From contig JAITFO010000099.1 of the NCBI GenBank assembly GCA_031281265.1, forward strand, positions 1 through 56,745: a DNA stretch of 56,745 bases, given 5' to 3'. The stretch comes from Candidatus Fibrimonadaceae bacterium. GTDB lineage: Bacteria; Fibrobacterota; Fibrobacteria; Fibrobacterales; Fibrobacteraceae. Below are positions 50,091 to 56,745 of this stretch, piece after piece; the stretch's first letter is position 1, and each line of letters opens with the position of its first letter. The translations under genes were made by a program, and so were the position numbers. The notes under the pieces were generated by a model. It did no database searches. It saw nothing but the letters and a program-made list of their open reading frames with translations, and had not been told where the DNA came from.

Positions 50091-51224
50091 TTATAAACTT
50101 TTCAAAAATAGGAAAATATTATTTATAATTACCTCTTGCGTTTCAAAATTCATCCCATAAAAAAGAGGTAATCTGACTAGGGTCTCGCTGACATTATCTG
50201 TGGTGTCCATTTTGCCAACAACTTGCCCGTACTTTTGCCCAGCCGGGCTTGAATGCAAGGGGATGTAATGGAATACACACATAATTTCATTCTGTTTCAT
50301 AAAATTTATGAATTTTGTGCGAATGTCCAAGCTACTAAACCTCAAATAATACATATGGGCATTATGTCTGCAGTTCACAGGTACATAAGGTCTTTTTATA
50401 ATTCCCCTATTTTCAAATTCCTCAAAATTTTTATGATAATTATTCCACAGTTCTATGCGTCGCTCGTTGATTTGCTTCATTTCTGAAAGCTGTGGGTAAA
50501 GATAAGCTGCAAGCATATCACTCGGCAAATAAGAACTGCCGAGTTCTACCCAAGTGTATTTATCCACTTGTCCCCTGAAAAATTTGCTGCGATTTGTGCC
50601 TTTTTCTCTTATTATTTCTGCTTGCTCAATAAAATTTTCATTGTTCACAAGCAATGCCCCACCCTCGCCGCAAGAGATATTTTTTGTTTCGTGGAATGAA
50701 TAGCAACCCAAATCACCTATAGAACCGCAAGATTTTTCTTTATAAAAACTGCCAACAGCCTGAGCAGCGTCTTCCACAACCTTCAAATTATATTTTTTTG
50801 CGATCTCTAGAATATTATCCATTTCGCAAGAAACTCCAGCGTAGTGTACTGGGATAATGGCTTTGGTTCTAGGGGTTACTGCTTGTTCCAATAAATTTTC
50901 ATCTAAATTTAAAGTATCATTTTTAATGTCTAAAAAAACAATTTTTGCACCCCGCAAAGCAAAAGAGCTTGCTGTTGTAACAAATGTAAAACTTGGGCAA
51001 ATCACCTCATCGCCGGGTTCCAAGTTCAGCATTAAAGCACTCATTTCAAGTGCTGCTGTGCAGGAATTTGTTAAAAGTGCTTTTTTAGCTTTGGTTAAGT
51101 TTTCCAAAACTTCATTGCAGAGTTTTGTGTATTTGCCATCTCCGCTGATATGCTTTGAATCAATCGCTTCTTTTATGCAGGCAAATTCAGTACCTAAATA
51201 AGGAGCCTCGTTAAAATTTATCAT
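50091..51224 (-). CDS. TDP-4-keto-6-deoxyhexose aminotransferase (DegT/WecE-type)
   Basis: About 377 residues starting at the ATG MINFNEAPYLG. It has the DegT/DnrJ/EryC1/StrS features: SGDGKYTKLCNEVL, TNSCTAALEMSAL, CPSFTFVTTAS, VVEDAAQA and the PLP-binding Lys in SFHETKNISCGEGGAL. The sequence is closest in form to WecE/RffA-type enzymes that make TDP-4-amino-4,6-dideoxygalactose. The ATG overlaps the TGA of the preceding methyltransferase gene (ATGA). Confidence 0.9.
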   Translation of the reverse strand: MINFNEAPYLGTEFACIKEAIDSKHISGDGKYTKLCNEVLENLTKAKKALLTNSCTAALEMSALMLNLEPGDEVICPSFTFVTTASSFALRGAKIVFLDIKNDTLNLDENLLEQAVTPRTKAIIPVHYAGVSCEMDNILEIAKKYNLKVVEDAAQAVGSFYKEKSCGSIGDLGCYSFHETKNISCGEGGALLVNNENFIEQAEIIREKGTNRSKFFRGQVDKYTWVELGSSYLPSDMLAAYLYPQLSEMKQINERRIELWNNYHKNFEEFENRGIIKRPYVPVNCRHNAHMYYLRFSSLDIRTKFINFMKQNEIMCVFHYIPLHSSPAGQKYGQVVGKMDTTDNVSETLVRLPLFYGMNFETQEVIINNIFLFLKSL

Positions 51225-52234
51225 ATAAGATTCCTTTTCTCTAGAATCACTCCCATAACCCACCTGCGTTTGCCAAAAAAAATATAATGCTTCCAAAATT
51301 TGCGGTAAATATAACTGATAAATGGAATTTTTTCTTGCAATCGCCGCAACAATGATTTTGAATTGTTCTGTTTTACGGGGGCATGAGTAGTTACGACAAC
51401 ATTGCCATTTTTATCAAACCTATGTTGATTATATGGAACTTTTCCTATCCCAATAGATTTACTGTCGCTAATATATTTACTGAAATCGGTAAATTTTATT
51501 GAGGCGTTTATTTTGTTTGCAATGTATTTAAATGATTTTTCGCTGAACCACCATATATGAATAGGCGGCAAATCAGATTGCCATATTGCATTTTTAGGAT
51601 AAATCGTTTTATTTTCTGTTGATAATATTATTTTACCACCTTTCTTAAGCATAATTAGCAAAGTTTCCAACCACTTGATTGGCTCCTCTATATGTTCTAT
51701 AACTTGGGTCAGAATTATTCTATCATATTCTTCTTTATGTTCCATAGCATATTCAAAAATATTAGCACAGACATAAAGCTCGCCAAAATTTTCAGTTGCC
51801 TCATTAACTGCGTTCTGAGAAATATCCAATCCTATAACATTGAATCCGGCCTTATGCAAAGAATATGTCAAGTAACCCATTCCGCAACCACATTCAAGGA
51901 TTTTTAAATCATTTTTTTCTATATCTTGTTTAAGTGCGTTATCTATAACCCAATATGCTTCTTCTGCACTAGCTAAATATTGTAACGGATTTTCTACAGT
52001 TTTAACCTTATTTTTATATTCGTAATATCTGTTATATCCAGGCACCGTTTCTGCTTTTTCATATATCATCTCGTATATGTGCCTTGCCTCTACCCTTGGG
52101 TATGAAAATTGGGTATTGCAATACACGCAGTTGTAGATAAAAAATATATCCGGTTCCTGATAACCTGGATAATTTTGTTCAACGCATTGTGCATCTCTGC
52201 CACATAAAAGGCACTCTTTTTTATCTGTATTCAT
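51221..52234 (-). CDS. SAM-dependent methyltransferase with N-terminal zinc-finger-like motif
   Basis: The 337-residue protein has an N-terminal pair of Cys motifs (CLLCGRDAQC and NCVYCNTQF), then a class I methyltransferase core: ILECGCGMGYLTYSLHK (motif I), NVIGLDISQNAV, IILTQVIEHIEEP and GGKIILSTEN. A methyl group is probably placed on a sugar of the surface glycan. TATATT (52248-52243) lies 8 nt before the ATG with no SD. It heads the minus-strand genes down to 47.5 kb. Confidence 0.85.
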   Translation of the reverse strand: MNTDKKECLLCGRDAQCVEQNYPGYQEPDIFFIYNCVYCNTQFSYPRVEARHIYEMIYEKAETVPGYNRYYEYKNKVKTVENPLQYLASAEEAYWVIDNALKQDIEKNDLKILECGCGMGYLTYSLHKAGFNVIGLDISQNAVNEATENFGELYVCANIFEYAMEHKEEYDRIILTQVIEHIEEPIKWLETLLIMLKKGGKIILSTENKTIYPKNAIWQSDLPPIHIWWFSEKSFKYIANKINASIKFTDFSKYISDSKSIGIGKVPYNQHRFDKNGNVVVTTHAPVKQNNSKSLLRRLQEKIPFISYIYRKFWKHYIFFGKRRWVMGVILEKRNLI

Positions 52235-53248
52235 TTAATGAAAATATAGAAAATTACTCTTAAAATTTTTAATGCTCTCCCACAACATAAACGGAAATTC
52301 TATTCTTTTATTCGCTAGAAATAAACATATTTTCAGGCTCAAATTCTTCTCACGTTTTATAGATTCTGATAAAAGTGGCTTTAATCCATCTATGAACCTT
52401 TTTCTCTTGTTTTTATCCAACCGATAATAATAATAGGCAATCCTTCTACAAAACCTAGAATAAAAAAGATTTTTTATATTCTCCGGAACAATTCCATTGA
52501 AAAGATTTTTAAAGATATCGTCAATGATAATCACAGTCTGAATAACAGAAATTATATTCGGTCTTGTGCTAGCACCCCCTTTCTTATGGAAATAAAGATT
52601 TTCTGGAATAAATGCCGCAGAGTTTGAATTATACGCAACCTGAAGCATTTGGATAGGATCTTCGCCAAAAATAACATTCAAGTTTGGGAAGCGAACTTTA
52701 GCATAAATTTCTCTCTTTATCAATTTATCCCATGTAATCCAACTCACCCCTTGCGCGAGCGTTAACATAATTTCAATATTTTTAGATTTATCTTCATTCC
52801 ATTTATAATCTGTCACATGATAATTGGCATCAACATGGTCAGCCTCAAGTTGGTTTTTGCACCATACAAAATCAGCACCTGTCTCTGTTATTTTCTCATA
52901 CATTTTCTCTAAATATTGCTGGTGATAGGTATCATCGTGGTCCAAGTTCGCTATAAATTCACCTTTTGAATTTTCCAGTCCCGCTTTCCTAGCAGATAAA
53001 ACTCCTCCATTTTGTTTGTGAATGGCAATAAAGCGAGAATCTTTCTTTGCATATTCATCAACTATTTTCCCGGTATTATCCGTTGAACCATCGTCTATTA
53101 AAAGCGCTTCCCAATTTGTAAAAGTTTGTACAAAAATACTATCTAGACATTCTTTTAAATAAATTTCATTGTTATAAATAGGAACAATCACAGAAATAAG
53201 CCCCTTTTGCTCTTGGTATTTCATCTGTGGTAATTCATAATTTATCAT
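52235..53248 (-). CDS. Glycosyltransferase family 2
   Basis: About 337 residues starting at MINYELPQMK with AGGAG 6-7 nt upstream; a longer frame covers the preceding gene end. The GT2 signature is complete: ISVIVPIYNNEIYLKECLDSI, LLIDDGSTDNT, a nucleotide-binding NGGVLSARKAGL, and the DxD-type LDHDDTYH. It adds one sugar to the repeat unit. Its start overlaps the FkbM-like gene by 14 bp. Confidence 0.9.
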   Translation of the reverse strand: MINYELPQMKYQEQKGLISVIVPIYNNEIYLKECLDSIFVQTFTNWEALLIDDGSTDNTGKIVDEYAKKDSRFIAIHKQNGGVLSARKAGLENSKGEFIANLDHDDTYHQQYLEKMYEKITETGADFVWCKNQLEADHVDANYHVTDYKWNEDKSKNIEIMLTLAQGVSWITWDKLIKREIYAKVRFPNLNVIFGEDPIQMLQVAYNSNSAAFIPENLYFHKKGGASTRPNIISVIQTVIIIDDIFKNLFNGIVPENIKNLFYSRFCRRIAYYYYRLDKNKRKRFIDGLKPLLSESIKREKNLSLKICLFLANKRIEFPFMLWESIKNFKSNFLYFH

Positions 53249-54110
53249 TTTCTTCTCCTGACTTCCCCCCCACATAATAAAGTGATGTATGACCTGAAAC
53301 ATATCTTAAATTACTGTACATTCTAAACGGATTCCACAAATTTTCCGAAATAGCTGGCAGTATAAATAAATCTTTTGCCAACTCTTTTTTTACAAAGAAA
53401 GCATTGATACCATTTAGATTGGTTCCAACTAATTGATACCCTAATTCTTTCCCCAAAAGTTCCAAGCTTTTTAGAGATGCGCCTTGATTATCGCTATAAT
53501 CCCAAATATGCTTTTTATTATACTTAATTACCCATTCAAAATCTGGCGGAAATTTAGCATTATATTCAATGCAAACAACCCTTGGATTTACGCAACTAAT
53601 GGCTTTCCAAACATGATAATCATTGCCATCTATATCCACGGAAAGTAAGTCAATATCTCCATTCATATTACCGCCTGTTATTAAATCATTTATATTATCT
53701 TTATCGATAAAAGCATTTACAACGTTTAACTGTTTTTTCGCAATAGGTTCTTTAAATTTATCACGAATTTGCTTGCAATAATTAGAAGAACCTTCTATCC
53801 ACAAGCCCTGCCAACCTTTATGCAAAAGAAAATGTCCGTTGCTTTCCAAACCGTCATTAACACCAAATTCTATGAATTTTTTATTGGTCTCCCCAATTCG
53901 CTTAAAAATTTCCGCAATTATCCCATCTTCGTCATTTTGAGAATAGACCTTGTAACCATACCGTTCTAAGCGAACAGCATCTTTTAGACGTTCAGCTAAT
54001 TCTATTTCCGCGTAGTTGGTAGTTATCGGAGGCGGTTGAATTTGAAATTGTCTTTTTCCTAATTCGCTAAACCAAGAACTGCGAATATTATAGTAGAATT
54101 TTTTAAACAT
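53235..54110 (-). CDS. FkbM-type methyltransferase-like protein
   Basis: About 291 residues starting at MFKKFYYNIR with AGGAGAAG before it. The core FIEFGVNDGLESNGHFLL (SAM loop), LWIEGSSNYC, and LLSVDIDGNDYHVWKAI resemble FkbM-like methyltransferases of polysaccharide clusters. O-methylation of a glycan is inferred; the family also includes enzymes of unknown target. A TATATT element lies about 30 nt upstream. Confidence 0.75.
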   Translation of the reverse strand: MFKKFYYNIRSSWFSELGKRQFQIQPPPITTNYAEIELAERLKDAVRLERYGYKVYSQNDEDGIIAEIFKRIGETNKKFIEFGVNDGLESNGHFLLHKGWQGLWIEGSSNYCKQIRDKFKEPIAKKQLNVVNAFIDKDNINDLITGGNMNGDIDLLSVDIDGNDYHVWKAISCVNPRVVCIEYNAKFPPDFEWVIKYNKKHIWDYSDNQGASLKSLELLGKELGYQLVGTNLNGINAFFVKKELAKDLFILPAISENLWNPFRMYSNLRYVSGHTSLYYVGGKSGEENDKL

Positions 54111-54165
54111 GTTTCTTCTCCTACTTGTGTTATGCAAATGTATAATATAGAAAAAATAACAAGCA

Positions 54166-55347
54166 CTAACTCAAAATCAAATTAATTAATTTTTGCAAAT
54201 CTTCTTTTTGCCTTTGCTCTATTTCTAAAAATCTATTTTTGGTTTTCTCAACATAGAATTCCCTATTTTCTACCATTTTTATCATTGCCTTGAATAAATC
54301 TTCGGGATAAAATGGAGAAAAATAAATAGGCATATCGCCGCAAATTTCTGGTATGGAAGTAACATTGGCACATATACTTGGCGTACCATACGTAGCAGCT
54401 TCTACAGGGGGGTAGCCAAATCCTTCTGAGAAGCTAGGATAAATAAATGCAAAAGCATTTTTGTACAAACAAGCAAGCTCCTCTGAACTGACTTTTTCTA
54501 AAACAATGCAATTTTTTATATTTGCTTTGATTTTCCCAACCAAAACGCAGTGATATTCATTATTTGTTGTTAAGCAAAATTTCTCCCATTGCTCTAGAAA
54601 CAAAGCCGCATTCTTAGATTCTCTATGTACGGATAATAGTAAAAAATATTTTTTATCTTCTATTCCTATTTTATTACAATTTTCCGTAGCTTTCCCAAAA
54701 TTTTCATTGCTAATAGGTGAATAAAATGTCTTTATTTCATTTTTTGAACTGCCTAAAAAATATTGAATACTATATTTACTGTATTCGGAAACCGTAACAA
54801 CAAATACATTTTGTTGTTGAAACAATTTTTTCAATCTTTCATAGCGGGAAGCCTTTCTTTTTTTGTTTTTTATATGACTTACGAATAAAAGTAATGGATA
54901 TAAAAAGAATTCTATAATAAGTTTAATTTTATTTTTTTTCTCATTTATTACATATTTTTTTTCAAAAATCTTTAAAGGCTTAAATTGTGAAATTCCATAA
55001 TACTCCAAAGATTTGTCACTAATATCATGGCAAACGATAATTATTCTGCATTTAAAATCATATAAGTTAAAAAAACTGTAGCGTTGAGCAACCCCTATAA
55101 AAATAGTATCTATTTGCATATTATTAACCATTTCGTGTACATTTTTATCTCGAATGTTAATTAAATTTATTTTGTATCGTTTTGTTATTGCATCTATTTT
55201 TTCATTGATAGGAACATTCCCGTCATATAATCCGTAAATTTCAACTTCTTTGTTCAATATTTCATAAAATATTTTTTGCGTATAAAGCAACCCACCGTTA
55301 ATAAAATTATCTTGCAAGGTGATAAAATCAAATAATATTTTTTTCAT
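54166..55347 (-). CDS. Glycosyltransferase family 4
   Basis: The 393-residue protein ends with the classic GT4 donor site: YPSFSEGFGYPPVEAATYGT with the Glu pair (E-x7-E), then PSICANVTSIPEICGD. Earlier parts include IIIVCHDISDKSL and VSEYSKYSIQYFL. It transfers an activated sugar with retention. It lies 2 bp downstream of the next upstream gene, so it belongs to the same mRNA. Confidence 0.9.
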   Translation of the reverse strand: MKKILFDFITLQDNFINGGLLYTQKIFYEILNKEVEIYGLYDGNVPINEKIDAITKRYKINLINIRDKNVHEMVNNMQIDTIFIGVAQRYSFFNLYDFKCRIIIVCHDISDKSLEYYGISQFKPLKIFEKKYVINEKKNKIKLIIEFFLYPLLLFVSHIKNKKRKASRYERLKKLFQQQNVFVVTVSEYSKYSIQYFLGSSKNEIKTFYSPISNENFGKATENCNKIGIEDKKYFLLLSVHRESKNAALFLEQWEKFCLTTNNEYHCVLVGKIKANIKNCIVLEKVSSEELACLYKNAFAFIYPSFSEGFGYPPVEAATYGTPSICANVTSIPEICGDMPIYFSPFYPEDLFKAMIKMVENREFYVEKTKNRFLEIEQRQKEDLQKLINLILS

Positions 55348-55349
55348 AC

Positions 55350-56165
55350 TTAATTCTCCAACGCTATATTATCCCACTCCACCAGCGGAGCTAAGAAAGC
55401 GGTTTCTCCATGCGTTGAAAAAGCTGGCAAAGAGCTTATCAAATTATGTTTTTTACTGGCAAGTTCCACAAATATCTGGCAATCATACGGATGCTTAGTA
55501 CGTGTCCAGCGGTCAAATATAGCCCAATCCCGCTTTAACGTTTTTACTGTGCTGGCAAATGTCATAGTTGTGGAATGAGCAACTTTCCAATGAGAATATT
55601 TGCCAACAAGCACGCGAGTTTTTTCTCCGCCATTTTTTACGGCAAAATGCTTATTATCGTATTTATCAGGGTGATCATATAATGTTACATAAGAATAAGG
55701 TTGCAAAAGCCCGTCTAATAATACTTCATACGAACCTGGTTTATGCAAATAATCATTTTCAAGAAAATATACCGGCGTACTATCGTCTAATTTTAAAGCC
55801 ATTTGATAGGCCAATCGAAATGTACCCGCGCCATGACCAACTGAAACAGCATGGATGGAATGTTCTGGAACATACTTCTTTATCATTTGCATAGTTTCAT
55901 TTGAGCAATTATCCGCTATAATCACCCACCTGCAATTTTCAATGGGAAAACATTTTACAGCATTACGCAAGCAATTTTCATTGTTTATATATGGCGGTTT
56001 TGTTTTGGCATAACCAGCATCGCTAATTCTATAATAAATAGCAAGAGGCTGTTTCAATTCATTTTGAAGTTTGAAGTTTGAAGTTTGAAATCTATGAAAA
56101 TTTCGCTGTATTTTCAATAGTAAATTAGTACGAAATCTCAATAGTCCATCAAATACGCCTATATT
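55350..56165 (-). CDS. Putative glycosyltransferase-like protein (GT-A-like)
   Basis: About 271 residues starting at MNIGVFDGLL with AAGGAG upstream. The protein has PLAIYYRISDAGY, VIIADNCSNETMQMI and VYFLENDYLHKPGSYEVLL; the last resembles a DxD-like segment in a GT-A fold, and the later FDRWTRTKHPYDCQIF is typical of small cluster proteins annotated as glycosyltransferases. The activity is inferred. Residues FQTSNFKLQNE arise from four heptamer repeats (56064-56090) inside the coding sequence. Confidence 0.65.
   Translation of the reverse strand, partial: NIGVFDGLLRFRTNLLLKIQRNFHRFQTSNFKLQNELKQPLAIYYRISDAGYAKTKPPYINNENCLRNAVKCFPIENCRWVIIADNCSNETMQMIKKYVPEHSIHAVSVGHGAGTFRLAYQMALKLDDSTPVYFLENDYLHKPGSYEVLLDGLLQPYSYVTLYDHPDKYDNKHFAVKNGGEKTRVLVGKYSHWKVAHSTTMTFASTVKTLKRDWAIFDRWTRTKHPYDCQIFVELASKKHNLISSLPAFSTHGETAFLAPLVEWDNIALEN
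56064..56090. repeat. Heptamer repeat TTGAAGT, four copies
   Basis: Three perfect copies and one partial copy of a 7-bp unit occur inside a coding region. As the unit is not a multiple of three, any change by one copy shifts the frame. It is similar in style to the heptamers at 3074-3094. Confidence 0.8.
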
Positions 56166-56178
56166 CATTGTTTCTCCT

Positions 56179-56745
56179 TTACTTTGACAAATTTGTTTTA
56201 CAGGCAAGGTTAATCTTATAAATTGGCACTGACAACACAGCCAAAAAAAGCATCAATATTCTGGGGCTTTGAAAAAGCATTTGAAAAAATGGCAAAAAAT
56301 GATTGCTGGCATATCTGGTAAACATTCTTAAAAATGCCAATTTGTGCGCTAACGATAACTTTAAATTTTGAATGCTCCACAGATAAAATAATTTTTGGGC
56401 ATATATCTTTTTCTTCAAAAATTCCAAAGTATTTATAGTGCTGATATTAGCACCGCTCATGCGAATTTGCACTATAGCAGATGGAATGGCTACAATTTCG
56501 TGTTCCCTGCCAAGCAGACAAAAAGTTGCAGCATCTGAACTCCAAGCTAAAGGAAAATTGACAAAGCCTCCGTTTACTTCCAGTTTTTTCCGATTAAAAA
56601 TATGATCCTGCAAACATGAACTAGCTCCTTTCAAATGGGCTTTAAGAAACTCCAACCCAGTTTGGTTTTTTATAGGTCTAGCTGCGCTGATTATTTGCCC
56701 GCTTGCATCTATAACGCTTCTTGCAAAACGGAATAACGCCGCATT
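56179..56745 (-). CDS. Glycosyltransferase family 2, C-terminal part, 5' end outside window
   Basis: The frame is open to the window edge, so the gene continues upstream of 56745. The visible 188 residues contain ISAARPIKNQTGLEFLK, a C-terminal GT2-type region (GGFVNFPLAWSSDAATFCLL; IVQIRMSGANIST) and a hydrophobic tail (ILMLFLAVLSVPIYKI). The DxD site is missing because it would be in the absent N-terminal half. The stop TAA at 56179 overlaps the leader of the next gene. Confidence 0.75.
   Translation of the reverse strand, partial: NAALFRFARSVIDASGQIISAARPIKNQTGLEFLKAHLKGASSCLQDHIFNRKKLEVNGGFVNFPLAWSSDAATFCLLGREHEIVAIPSAIVQIRMSGANISTINTLEFLKKKIYAQKLFYLWSIQNLKLSLAHKLAFLRMFTRYASNHFLPFFQMLFQSPRILMLFLAVLSVPIYKINLACKTNLSK

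Overview
The window most likely comes from a fibre-degrading gut bacterium of the phylum Fibrobacterota (near Fibrobacter or 'Candidatus Fibromonas'). The evidence is a lipoprotein with a Fibrobacter-type paralogous domain, three consecutive secreted cellulases (GH5, GH8, GH45) with poly-Ser linkers, C-terminal secretion tails of type IX style on three secreted proteins, and many SCSS-type lipoproteins. The placement is inferred from protein families only; no rRNA is present.

Layout. 1-8.8 kb: 3' end of a winged-helix regulator with a KTTQ repeat linker, a solo ComEC-type metallo-beta-lactamase, a CPBP protease, tRNA-Lys, a glutaminyl cyclase, argJ, glgB, a repeat element with 18-bp inverted ends, a Fibrobacter-domain lipoprotein and an Rpn-type nuclease. 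8.8-12.2 kb: a tightly overlapping minus-strand operon (two lipoproteins, pheA, ribBA). 12.3-20.5 kb: a plus-strand cellulose-degradation block. 20.5-28 kb: YihY, a DnaQ-like exonuclease, a GH57/DUF3536 enzyme, a second ComEC-type lipoprotein, a Fur-family regulator and a Cthe_2159-type carbohydrate-binding lipoprotein. 28-32 kb: a CotH kinase lipoprotein and a soluble [FeFe]-hydrogenase/chemoreceptor fusion. 31.7-37.9 kb: a zinc/manganese-type ABC importer with two accessory genes, divergent from feoAB-tadA. 37.9-40.1 kb: two CheX paralogues, CheY, tRNA-Glu and a PHP phosphoesterase. 40.1-46 kb: a branched-chain aminotransferase, an orphan Hcp, a eukaryote-type HisA, a phosphohexomutase, a FlgM-like protein and a biotin-dependent carboxyltransferase. 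46.1 kb to the end: a visibly AT-richer surface-polysaccharide cluster (flippase, glycosyltransferases, sugar aminotransferase, methyltransferases, GNAT, DUF1796), cut by the window edge.

Themes. A -10 element of the form TATATT recurs. In at least 13 genes it lies only 6-9 nt before the start codon with no room for a ribosome-binding site, so leaderless transcription looks common here. Other genes have strong SD sites (AAGGAGG, GGAGG). Both tRNA genes have textbook TTGACA-17-TATATT promoters. The PHP gene starts one base after the tRNA-Glu discriminator, so 3' processing of the tRNA would generate a leaderless mRNA. The most unusual protein is the cytosolic hydrogenase-like chemoreceptor, which keeps the H-cluster cysteines but has lost the proton-relay cysteine. 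CheX/CheX/CheY genes lie 6-8 kb away, and together they may form a redox or hydrogen sensing route.
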